A stretch of DNA of 32,024 bases from a virus. Both the position numbers and the translations under genes were made by a program. The notes below the pieces were generated by a model, which was not told where the DNA came from, ran no database searches, and was given only the letters and a program-made list of their open reading frames with translations. The stretch lies in IMG/VR virus record IMGVR_UViG_3300022752_000252, positions 1 to 32,024 of that record. One strand, 5' to 3'. Position 1 is the first letter of the stretch. The number at the start of each line of letters is the position of its first letter. This document shows positions 20,810 to 27,675 of the stretch, in pieces.

Positions 20810-21220
20810 ATGTCAAAACAAATAATCGTATGGACAAATGAACTTGGTGGTGTATCTGTTTGCATACCCACAGGTGAACTTTCCGTAGAACAAACAGCAG
20901 CAAAAGATGCCCCAGCACAAGCAGTCATTATCGAAAGAGAATCTTTACCAGAAGATACAGATTTCTTTGATGCATTTGTTTTAAATGGTAAAACAGTTAC
21001 TGTTGACTTGGAAAAAGCAAAAGAAGTTACACGTAAACGCCTCCGCGCTGAACGTACTCCTTTGCTCGAAGCACAAGACGTAGCTTTCCAACGTGCTCTA
21101 GAGACTGGTGCAGATACAACAGCAATCGTTGCAGAAAAACAAAGATTGCGTGATATCACTAATTTGCCTAATTCATGTACAGATTTGGAACAATTGCGTA
21201 ATCTTAAAGCAGGAGCGTAA
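20810..21220 (+). CDS. tail-fibre assembly chaperone-like protein (136 aa)
   Basis: SD TAGGAG precedes ATG 20810. The N-terminus is a beta unit (MSKQIIVWTNELGGVSVCIP), and the C-terminal half is helical with KRLRAERTPLLEAQDVAFQRALE and LRDITNLP. This is typical of small chaperone or assembly proteins encoded next to phage tail fibres. Two broken copies lie upstream. Its probable job is folding or attaching the neighbouring fibre module. Confidence 0.7.
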   Translation: MSKQIIVWTNELGGVSVCIPTGELSVEQTAAKDAPAQAVIIERESLPEDTDFFDAFVLNGKTVTVDLEKAKEVTRKRLRAERTPLLEAQDVAFQRALETGADTTAIVAEKQRLRDITNLPNSCTDLEQLRNLKAGA

Positions 21221-21222
21221 TC

Positions 21223-21741
21223 ATGCCAGCAATTATTAGTGGTACCACCGGAGGTATCGGTCTTATTGGTTCCGGAACAGCTGTAAGTTCAACTAGCGGT
21301 ACAAGCATCGACTTCACGGGGATACCTGCGGGGGTGAAGCGTATTACTGTGATGTTTAATGGGGTGAGTACGAATGGTAGCTCAAAAATACAGATTCAAT
21401 TAGGCGTTAGTGGGACTCCAGAAACTTCTGGATATACAACTATTACAGGTTATATTTCTACTTCAAATAACATCACTAGATCAGGAACAAATACATCAGG
21501 ATTTTCATTAAATTTCGGTGGAAATGATCCTGCTGCAACATTTCATGGAAGCGTTATATTTACTTTACTTGGTTCAAATACTTGGACTGGAATAGGTTCT
21601 GCGTATGACACAGCAAGTCCAGGAATTCAAACATTAGCTGGAAGTAAGGCTCTTGCTGGCGCATTAAATATGGTACGCATCACAACAGTCAACGGAACTG
21701 ACACGTTCGATGCTGGCACAATTAACATCTTGTACGAATGA
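21223..21741 (+). CDS. tail-fibre/appendage protein (172 aa)
   Basis: Begins MPAIISGTTGGIGLIGSGTA and includes GTSIDFTGIPAGVKRITVMF and STNGSSKIQIQLG. I recall these segments from C-terminal parts of phage tail fibres and from stand-alone appendage proteins. It is almost devoid of charged residues and probably beta-rich. The start follows the chaperone-like gene by 2 bases. The stop overlaps the next ATG. Confidence 0.7.
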   Translation: MPAIISGTTGGIGLIGSGTAVSSTSGTSIDFTGIPAGVKRITVMFNGVSTNGSSKIQIQLGVSGTPETSGYTTITGYISTSNNITRSGTNTSGFSLNFGGNDPAATFHGSVIFTLLGSNTWTGIGSAYDTASPGIQTLAGSKALAGALNMVRITTVNGTDTFDAGTINILYE

Positions 21742-22025
21742 GCCTACTACTCCTTCTCCTATACCCCATCGCTGTTCAATATGAGCGCGGTGGGATATGG
21801 AACATCCTTCTTCCTATCACATTTATCACTTTGTTGATTGATGTGGTAGCAAATTATACAGAACTTGCATTATTGACACTTGACTTTCCGCAATCGGGAG
21901 AGTATACTTTCTCTGATCGCTTGGTTAGAATTCAATATGCAGAAGGATGGACTGGTTTTATTGGTCGTAATGTAGCTGCATATTGCAACTATTGGGCACC
22001 AAACCACAATCACATTCCGTTTTAA
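21738..22025 (+). CDS. small membrane protein (95 aa)
   Basis: ATGA overlap with the fibre gene. Two hydrophobic stretches (about residues 2-14 and 21-40) precede a soluble domain with Tyr/Trp and two closely spaced motifs (GEYTFSDRLVRIQY, WAPNHNHIPF). Topology suggests a membrane anchor with an external domain. It may act in lysis or superinfection; unproven. Confidence 0.55.
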   Translation: MSLLLLLLYPIAVQYERGGIWNILLPITFITLLIDVVANYTELALLTLDFPQSGEYTFSDRLVRIQYAEGWTGFIGRNVAAYCNYWAPNHNHIPF

Positions 22026-22041
22026 ATTATGAATCTATATA

Positions 22042-22695
22042 ATGTTTAATTATTGCCCACCTGAAGAATTACAAGACCTAAGATCAACAACATTTCCTGA
22101 CGGTAAACGGTACTATCAACTTCTTGATGGTACCAGATTACCTTCTGTTACTACAATCTTAGGTGCAATGAAGAAAGAAGCCATCATGGCATGGCGCAAA
22201 CGTGTTGGTGAGGAAGTCGCCAATGCAATCTCCAAGAAGGCTACAGGTCGTGGTACTAATGTACACACACTTTGCGAGAGATATTTGAATAATGATGAAT
22301 TGGGTGATATTATGCCCGATGCAAAAGAAATGTTCTTTTCGATCAAACCTTTATTGAACAGAATCAATAATATCTGGTATCAAGAACAAGCACTTTATTC
22401 AAAGAAATTAGGTGCTGCAGGTCGTTGTGATTGTATTGCAGAATTTGATGGTAAACTTTCTATCATTGACTTCAAGACATCCAAAAAAATCAAGTCTAAA
22501 GACGACATCCAAGATTATTTTTGGCAATGTTGTGCGTATAGTCTGATGCTTGAGGAAATGATTGGACGGTCTGTGGACCAACTGGTGATCATTATGGCAG
22601 TTGAGGATGAAAGTCCTTTACTATTCATTGAGAAGACAGAAGATCATATTGAAGGACTCGTAAAAGCCATCGAGTTCTATAAAAACAATAAATAA
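22042..22695 (+). CDS. RecB-like PD-(D/E)XK exonuclease
   Basis: Motifs in order: LPSVTTIL (residues 33-40), GRGTNVHTLCE (His in a RecB-type helix, about 69-79), GRCDCIAEFDGKLSIIDFKTSK (the Asp and Asp-x-Lys of the catalytic core; about 127-148), and a QCCAYSLM helix (Gln in the QxxxY position). This is the single-domain RecB/Cas4-like nuclease of phages. It probably degrades or processes DNA in recombination or host-DNA breakdown. Confidence 0.8.
   Translation: MFNYCPPEELQDLRSTTFPDGKRYYQLLDGTRLPSVTTILGAMKKEAIMAWRKRVGEEVANAISKKATGRGTNVHTLCERYLNNDELGDIMPDAKEMFFSIKPLLNRINNIWYQEQALYSKKLGAAGRCDCIAEFDGKLSIIDFKTSKKIKSKDDIQDYFWQCCAYSLMLEEMIGRSVDQLVIIMAVEDESPLLFIEKTEDHIEGLVKAIEFYKNNK
22687..22694 (+). 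promoter_or_regulatory. candidate late promoter (NATAAATA)
   Basis: AATAAATA, overlapping the stop of the nuclease gene, lies just before a sigma70-type promoter and 62 bases before the holin candidate. As at 15944 the match overlaps a stop codon and may be chance. Confidence 0.35.
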
Positions 22696-22699
22696 AATA

Positions 22700-22728
22700 T
22701 TGACATTGAATTTTTTTCGTGTTAATAT
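22700..22728 (+). promoter_or_regulatory. sigma70-type promoter
   Basis: TTGACA (22700-22705), 17 bases, TAATAT (22723-22728). It precedes the holin candidate and the tmRNA gene, which has no other clear promoter. Confidence 0.7.
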
Positions 22729-22756
22729 CTTTCTTTAATTTTAAAAAGAGGTAAAA

Positions 22757-22999
22757 ATGGCAACTCAAAACGAAGTTAAAACTGCACTAACAGCAGCAAC
22801 CGCAGATGCGTTAATCAACGAAACTGTTGGTAAAAAATTCTATGAGTCTAAGACATTTTGGACAAACATTATTGCAGCGACAGCCTTAATCGCTCAAATT
22901 AAATTCGGTTTTATTTTTGATGCTGAAGTTCAAGCTCTTATGCTTACAGGCATCAATTTAGTACTACGTAAGATTACAAAAGATCCAGTTACCTGGTAA
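22757..22999 (+). CDS. holin candidate (80 aa)
   Basis: AGAGGTAA precedes ATG 22757. After an N-terminal polar part, residues 26-80 (FYESKTFWTNIIAATALIAQ, then FGFIFDAEVQALML, INLVLRKITKDPVTW) follow the pattern of small phage proteins thought to be holins. One or two hydrophobic segments are present. The cell-wall hydrolase lies about 320 bases downstream, with the tmRNA gene between, which supports a lysis role. Confidence 0.6.
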   Translation: MATQNEVKTALTAATADALINETVGKKFYESKTFWTNIIAATALIAQIKFGFIFDAEVQALMLTGINLVLRKITKDPVTW

Positions 23000-23065
23000 T
23001 TATTGCTGTACGAAGCCGAGAGAAAAGTGTTCTGGACGGGGGTGCGAATCCCCCCACCTCCACCA

Positions 23066-23129
23066 GAAGCATATTGTTGCAGACCCTAACGAAGGCACTC
23101 GATTAAATCGAGAACAGTATGCTTCTGAT
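23066..23129 (+). other. tmRNA intervening segment
   Basis: The 64 bases between CCA and the mature 5' G fold into an outer stem (GAAGCATA 23066-23073 with TATGCTTC 23118-23125) and an inner hairpin (CTCGAT 23098-23103 with ATCGAG 23107-23112). It should be cut out by RNase P and 3' processing nucleases, leaving two pieces. Confidence 0.75.
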
Positions 23130-23215
23130 GGGGGTGCATAGTTTCGACAGGGCAAAGAGTATCAACGTGGACAGCACGGTAGGCGATGACCGTAAATCAA
23201 GCAAAAAAAGTAAAA

Positions 23216-23248
23216 GCAAACGATGAACGCTTTTTGATGGCAGCGTAA
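23216..23248 (+). other. tmRNA tag ORF (ANDERFLMAA)
   Basis: From resume codon GCA (23216) to TAA (23246-23248) it reads ANDERFLMAA. With the alanine carried by the tmRNA the tag would be AANDERFLMAA. The Ala-Ala end is the usual ClpXP signal; Leu-Met before it replaces the common Ala-Leu. Confidence 0.85.
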
Positions 23249-23319
23249 GCACCCATCTGAGTTTTGCTAGTTGAACTCGAAACAGAATCAACTAGCCCCC
23301 TAAAAAAAAAGGAGAACCA

Positions 23320-23823
23320 ATGTTTAAATCAACACTTAAATCATTGATAATCGTCGCATTATCATTTTCAATTCTTTTTATTTTACAAAAAGAATATGCC
23401 GTAAAACAAACGGTAGATCAAATTAAAGAGTCCTACACAAAACAAATAAATTGTTTGGCTAAGAATATCTACTATGAAGCTGCTACAGAACCTTATGAGG
23501 GCAAATTGGCAGTTGCACAAGTCACAATCAATAGAACAAATCATCCTGCATATCCAGGAGATGTATGTGATGTGGTATATCAAAAGACAGGAGAAACATG
23601 CCAGTTTACATGGACATGCGAAAACGTATCAAAAATCAAAGACAAGTATATATGGGAAGAATGTTTAATTATTGCAAAGAAAGCAATTGTTGAACCGAAA
23701 GTACATGATGAGATTGCGGAAAAAGGAGTTCTTTTTTACCATGCTGTATATGTAAATCCGGAATGGAAAAATATGAGAATGGTAAAGAAGATCGGTAACC
23801 ACATATTCTATAGAAAAGTATGA
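23320..23823 (+). CDS. SleB-type cell-wall hydrolase with N-terminal membrane segment (endolysin)
   Basis: SD GGAGAA precedes ATG 23320. Residues 7-22 are a hydrophobic segment behind a basic start, so it is probably a secreted or signal-anchor (SAR-type) endolysin. The hydrolase part begins at about residue 43 with CLAKNIYYEAATEPYEGKLA (catalytic Glu in YYEA), followed by VAQVTINR and QFTWTC, the SleB/CwlJ (Hydrolase_2) pattern. It cuts peptidoglycan glycan strands by family analogy. No Rz/Rz1 pair was recognised. The stop overlaps the next ATG. Confidence 0.8.
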   Translation: MFKSTLKSLIIVALSFSILFILQKEYAVKQTVDQIKESYTKQINCLAKNIYYEAATEPYEGKLAVAQVTINRTNHPAYPGDVCDVVYQKTGETCQFTWTCENVSKIKDKYIWEECLIIAKKAIVEPKVHDEIAEKGVLFYHAVYVNPEWKNMRMVKKIGNHIFYRKV

Positions 23824-24002
23824 TACAATACAAACTCAGAGAAATAGATGGTGATGTTTTTGTGATAAGAGAAGAAACTTCACAGTATATTGTAGAAGGG
23901 TTACCTCCTACGACATCACATTTTCTTATTCTGAAAAAGAATGAAGTTCCTGATTTAATTAATTTTTTAAGTGAATATGCCAACAAAAACCGAGATAACT
24001 GA
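23820..24002 (+). CDS. hypothetical protein (60 aa)
   Basis: ATG 23820 overlaps the endolysin stop. The product is a beta-hairpin type (YKLREIDGDVFVIREE, YIVEG) and a helix. It overlaps the start of gp33 by 26 bases. Likely a small co-translated protein of unknown function. Confidence 0.6.
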   Translation: MIQYKLREIDGDVFVIREETSQYIVEGLPPTTSHFLILKKNEVPDLINFLSEYANKNRDN

Positions 24003-24198
24003 ATTTAGTGAAATGATTGAAGTACTTGCTGATCAATTGCACCTATCAAAAATGGATGCAATTGTTCATCATTGTGAAACTGTAGGTATGGAAATCGATC
24101 TTGCATCAACTCTTGTTTCACCTGCACTCAAAGCTGCTATTCGTGAAGAAGCTCAAGAATTAAATCTACTCAAGAAAAATTCTAAATTGCCAATATGA
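23977..24198 (+). CDS. 33: late-promoter transcription accessory protein gp33
   Basis: ATG 23977 gives MPTKTEITEFSEMIEVLA. The order ITEFSEMIE, ADQLHLSKMDAIVHHCE, EIDLASTLVSPALKAAIREEAQELNLLK (shortened here) and a C-terminal KLPI is characteristic of gp33 in T4-like phages outside the T-even group. gp33 links RNA polymerase to the gp45 clamp at late promoters. Its position before gp59 and gp32 matches T4 gene order. Confidence 0.88.
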   Translation: MPTKTEITEFSEMIEVLADQLHLSKMDAIVHHCETVGMEIDLASTLVSPALKAAIREEAQELNLLKKNSKLPI

Positions 24199-24812
24199 GT
24201 TTTGCTTTTGAAGAAGCCTCTGGTTTCTCGGCATTTGCTTTGTTCAATGGTGTGAAATTACACTTCACATCAAATTATGATTTCTTTAAGTATGGTGGTA
24301 AAACACACATCACTAAAGAAAACTTCATGCAGAACAAATCAAAGTATACTTTTTACAGACTCTCTAGGAAATATTCTCTAGATGATCTTAAAAATTTCTA
24401 CGTTTCCAATTTTGTCGAAAAAGATGTCAACTGGGTCGGCGAAATTGCAAATGCAGAAGGTGAAGATGTCTTTAAAGAATGGCAAAAAAGAACACAAAGA
24501 TTGACATATCAATTTGAACAAGATATCATTCAACTCATGGATGAAGGAAACAATCCAGAAGAATTGCTCAGAGTTAAAAGTGGACAACATCCATTGTTAC
24601 TTATACACTCGATGCAGAGAAAAATTTGTATCGAAACACTTGTCATTATGAACGATATATTGAATTTCTTTCCGATGTGGTCCAAAAAAATTGAAGACAC
24701 TATTATTTGGCCATCATATCAAAAGAAATGTGAAAAATATTTACCATTTTTAAATTACGATAAAGTGAAGTTTAAAAATATATTGAAGGAAAGTTTAAAA
24801 GAATATGCCTAA
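24195..24812 (+). CDS. 59: gp59-type helicase loader
   Basis: ATG 24195 overlaps the gp33 stop. Length (205 aa) and layout match T4 gp59 (217 aa): an N-terminal FNGVKLHFTSNYDFFKYGGK, a SKYTFYRLSRKY segment, and a helical C-terminal part. gp59 loads the gp41 helicase on forked DNA covered by gp32. The neighbours gp33 and gp32 support the assignment. Confidence 0.85.
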   Translation: MSFAFEEASGFSAFALFNGVKLHFTSNYDFFKYGGKTHITKENFMQNKSKYTFYRLSRKYSLDDLKNFYVSNFVEKDVNWVGEIANAEGEDVFKEWQKRTQRLTYQFEQDIIQLMDEGNNPEELLRVKSGQHPLLLIHSMQRKICIETLVIMNDILNFFPMWSKKIEDTIIWPSYQKKCEKYLPFLNYDKVKFKNILKESLKEYA

Positions 24813-25296
24813 ATCAAATTTATCAATTATTTACTTGGACATGGATGGTGTAATCTGTGATTTCAATAAGAGATACCAAGAACTCTATGGCATGGAACCA
24901 AAACGTGCCGAGAAGAAGAAAGAATTCGATAAGTATTTTGATCATTTTATTGAGTCACAACAATTTGCAACACTTGATCCAATGCCAGGAATGATGTTGT
25001 TGATTGATTTTCTACGCAAGGCACCAGTACCGACACACATTCTTTCTTCAACTGCAAATGAAGAATCTTATGATGCCATCTCCAAACAAAAAATGGTTTG
25101 GTTACAGACACACGGCATTACATTTAATCCTATCTTTGTTCCTGGAAAAGAACACAAGAAGAAATATTCCAAACCCGATGCATTAATTATTGATGATACC
25201 GAAAGTGTTATTGATGATTGGTTAGGAGCAGGTGGTATGGCCATCTGGCACAAAGATGTATCATCAACTCTTGGTATTTTAAAGATGTATGTTTGA
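24805..25296 (+). CDS. HAD-family 5'(3')-deoxyribonucleotidase-like phosphatase
   Basis: Motif I is YLDMDGVICDFN (residues 10-21; nucleophile Asp12, second Asp14). Motif II is probably ILSSTA (Ser/Thr near residue 80), a Lys is found in GKEHKKKY, and motif IV is ALIIDDTESVI (about 127-137). Length (163 aa) fits phage nucleotidases that adjust dNTP pools. It overlaps the gp59 gene by 8 bases and sits between gp59 and gp32. Confidence 0.82.
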   Translation: MPKSNLSIIYLDMDGVICDFNKRYQELYGMEPKRAEKKKEFDKYFDHFIESQQFATLDPMPGMMLLIDFLRKAPVPTHILSSTANEESYDAISKQKMVWLQTHGITFNPIFVPGKEHKKKYSKPDALIIDDTESVIDDWLGAGGMAIWHKDVSSTLGILKMYV

Positions 25297-25321
25297 CAAC
25301 ATCTAAATATTACTTTATAAT
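25293..25321 (+). promoter_or_regulatory. strong sigma70-type promoter for gp32
   Basis: TTGACA (25293-25298), 17 bases, TATAAT (25316-25321), about 65 bases before ATG 25386. It starts within the last codons of the HAD gene and gives the ssDNA-binding protein its own transcript. Confidence 0.85.
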
Positions 25322-25385
25322 GCACTCTGTGAAAACAATTCACTCATACTCCGTTTATATTCCGTTTATACTAGAAAGGTAAATT

Positions 25386-26270
25386 ATGGTAGATTTTTCT
25401 AAACTCAAAAAGCAGTCTGGTAATCTAGACAAGCTATCTAAAGCCATCGAGGCACTCAATTCTTCTTCAGAATCCGTTTCAGACAAAGATATGTTCTGGA
25501 AGTGCGAGACAGATAAATCAGGTAATGGCTTGGCTGTTATTCGTTTTCTTCCTGCACCACCACAAGACGGCGAAGATGGTCTTCCTTGGGTCAAAGTGTT
25601 CTCTCATGGATTTCAAGGTCCAGGTGGATGGCTCATTGACAATTGTTTGACCACTAAGAATCAGCAATGTCCTGTATGTGAACACAATTCACAATTGTGG
25701 AATTCTGGTATCGAAGCAAATAAAGAAGTTGTACGTAAACAAAAGCGTAAGCTCAATTACATTACAAACATTTACATTGTTTCTGATCCAAAGCATCCAG
25801 AAAACGAGGGCAAAGTTATGCTCTTTAAATTTGGCAAGAAAATTTTCGACAAGATTACTGAGGCAATGAATCCTCAATTTGAAGATGAACAAGCAATCAA
25901 TCCATTTGATTTGTGGAAAGGTGCTAATTTCAAGTTGAAGATTCGTAAAGTTGAAGGCTATCAAAACTACGACAAGTCCGAATTTGAATCACAGTCTGCA
26001 TTGTCTAATGATGATGACGAACTTGAAAAGATTTGGAAGTCTGAACAGTCATTGACAGCAATGATTTCAGATAAAGAATTCAAATCATATGATGACTTGA
26101 AGGCTCGTTTGGATAAAGTTCTAGGCTTGAATGGTGAAGTTGCTCCTGTTAAAACAACAGTTGAACAGATGAAAGCTGCACCGAAGAAGCCAGTCGTTGA
26201 AGATGTTGATATTTCTTCCGATGAGGACGATGACTTAGCATATTTCTCGAAACTCGCCGAAGCTGAGTAA
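25386..26270 (+). CDS. 32: ssDNA-binding protein gp32
   Basis: MVDFSKLKKQSG opens with a basic LAST-like segment. The core contains WKCETDKSGNGLAVIRFLP, then a zinc-binding set (His in FSHGFQG and Cys in DNCL and CPVC, about residues 78-98), and KRKLNYITNIYIV. The C-terminal 30 residues are acidic (DVDISSDEDDDLAYF), the usual protein-interaction tail. Length (294 aa) is close to T4 gp32 (301). It coats ssDNA in replication and repair and interacts with gp59 by family knowledge. Confidence 0.92.
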   Translation: MVDFSKLKKQSGNLDKLSKAIEALNSSSESVSDKDMFWKCETDKSGNGLAVIRFLPAPPQDGEDGLPWVKVFSHGFQGPGGWLIDNCLTTKNQQCPVCEHNSQLWNSGIEANKEVVRKQKRKLNYITNIYIVSDPKHPENEGKVMLFKFGKKIFDKITEAMNPQFEDEQAINPFDLWKGANFKLKIRKVEGYQNYDKSEFESQSALSNDDDELEKIWKSEQSLTAMISDKEFKSYDDLKARLDKVLGLNGEVAPVKTTVEQMKAAPKKPVVEDVDISSDEDDDLAYFSKLAEAE

Positions 26271-26288
26271 ATTAACTCACACCAATAC

Positions 26289-26315
26289 AACCCACCCTAG
26301 CGGTGGGTTTTTTTT
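26289..26315 (+). terminator. intrinsic terminator after gp32
   Basis: AACCCACC (26289-26296), loop CTAGC, GGTGGGTT (26302-26309), then T-run to 26315. It ends plus-strand transcription and overlaps the stop codon of the convergent minus-strand gene at 26314. Confidence 0.92.
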
Positions 26316-27675
26316 ATACCACCCGTGTTGAATTTAGAATCATTCTCTGGAATGTTTCTTCTTGATTTCTGACAGGTGGTATTGGATTTTTGTTTGGTGG
26401 ACTTTTTGGTACCGTATTATTAATTACGTTATTGATTAGTCCACCGACAGCATCACTAAGTCCTTCAAACATTTTCATTTGAGAATTTTCTCCAGTCACT
26501 TGACTCAGTTTTTGTCCAATATTTGGTGCAGATTCTGGAATTGCAGGAGCTGCGGTCGGTGTAGTGGTCTGTTCTGCTGTTACATTATCAGCTCCACCTA
26601 CGTTAGATTGTGGTGCAGGTTTTGCTGGCGTTACCGGACTTGCTGACGGTGTTTCCTTTTTCTTATATATTGGTTGACCCTCATCATCAAAACCAATTAT
26701 TCCTTTTTCTCTGTCCGCTTTTGTCGTGGCAGTTTTCTCGTCCCATCCTATTTTTTTCAAGTATTCTTTTTGTAGGTCAGAATCTTTGAATGGATTGAAA
26801 ATGGATTTTTCATCACCTGTTCGTTCAGATAATATTCTATTTTTTCTTGACTGAACTACATCTTTACTGGCTTCCATAATTGCTTCAGGTAAACCACCAT
26901 CGGTTGCTCCAGCGTTGATGATTGCTTTAGTTGTTTCTTCTGGTTTTTCATCGTTTGCCAGAAGGTACAATAATAATGCTGAAGCTGCGGTAAATCCAAG
27001 TATAGCAGCACCCAAAGGATTCTTAAAGAATGTTCCTATTCTTTCTAAAAGACCTAACGCATTTTTTCCAGCACCAAATGCATTTAGTATATCACCTATA
27101 ATACCCAAGATGTCAACACCAGTGTCTTTTTCAACCTTCTCAACTTTTGTTGATTTTACTGTTTTATCTGTTGTTAATTTTTTAATTGCTTCTAAAAGTT
27201 CTTTGTGTTTCTTTTCATCTTCTTGAAGTTTTTCTTCTTTGAAGTTGTTTGACAATTCTCTTGTTCTAACATCACTTTCTTGAGTTTTCTTCATGAAAGT
27301 ATAAATCTTTTTTAAAATATCATTTAAAGAATCTGTCTGTTCAAGTTTTCCTATTTTTGTAGCTGAAGCCACAGGTCTTGCACGACCACCAAAATATTCA
27401 ATATCTTCTTGACTTCTACCCAACAAATTACCTAACATTGTAGGTGCAAGTTTTGAACCACCAGTCATAAACCTTGCAATGTTTAACGGATCGAATTTTT
27501 CTTTGATTCCAACAGCTCTTGCTTTGAGTCTTTTTGATACATTAAATTTTTCACCAAGAGCACCACGAATTGATTTACCCACACTCTGACCTGACATCAT
27601 ATTTTGTGTCATCATTTCAGAGAGAGATGGCATGTTTCTTATTCCTCTCGCTTCTTGGTAGGACATCTTAGCCAT
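26314..27675 (-). CDS. virion structural protein, possible tape-measure/hub component (453 aa)
   Basis: The last gene of the minus-strand virion block. The N-terminal 100 residues are basic (SIRGALGEKF, KRLKARAVG), residues 120-190 are Lys/Glu-rich and probably coiled, and residues 205-245 are hydrophobic (NPLGAAILGFTAASALLLYLL). A Pro/Ala/Thr-rich disordered segment follows. This resembles internal virion proteins that traverse a membrane. A tape-measure or hub role comparable to T4 gp29 is possible but not shown. The ATG directly follows the TAA of the upstream gene. Confidence 0.65.
   Translation of the reverse strand: MAKMSYQEARGIRNMPSLSEMMTQNMMSGQSVGKSIRGALGEKFNVSKRLKARAVGIKEKFDPLNIARFMTGGSKLAPTMLGNLLGRSQEDIEYFGGRARPVASATKIGKLEQTDSLNDILKKIYTFMKKTQESDVRTRELSNNFKEEKLQEDEKKHKELLEAIKKLTTDKTVKSTKVEKVEKDTGVDILGIIGDILNAFGAGKNALGLLERIGTFFKNPLGAAILGFTAASALLLYLLANDEKPEETTKAIINAGATDGGLPEAIMEASKDVVQSRKNRILSERTGDEKSIFNPFKDSDLQKEYLKKIGWDEKTATTKADREKGIIGFDDEGQPIYKKKETPSASPVTPAKPAPQSNVGGADNVTAEQTTTPTAAPAIPESAPNIGQKLSQVTGENSQMKMFEGLSDAVGGLINNVINNTVPKSPPNKNPIPPVRNQEETFQRMILNSTRVV

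Larger units (their letters stand above)
23009..23300 (+). ncRNA. ssrA: circularly permuted (two-piece) tmRNA
   Basis: The acceptor piece comes first. It holds a T-arm (stem 23038-23042 / 23050-23054, loop TGCGAAT), the 3' acceptor strand CACCTCC (23055-23061), A, and an encoded CCA (23063-23065). The coding piece follows: the 5' acceptor strand GGGGGTG (23130-23136), a TTTCGACAGGG region, a likely pseudoknot stem (23176-23180 / 23189-23193) and the tag ORF. The strands pair over 7 bp with one G-U; AGGGCA (23149-23154) can pair with TGTTCT (23028-23033). A 9-bp hairpin follows the tag (23266-23274 / 23288-23296). Outer ends are approximate. The order acceptor, spacer, coding piece defines the permuted form. 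Confidence 0.88.

Noticed and set aside
23028-23065. tRNA gene suggested by the T-arm and CCA
   Set aside because: No D-arm or anticodon arm lies upstream; the segment is the acceptor piece of the permuted tmRNA.
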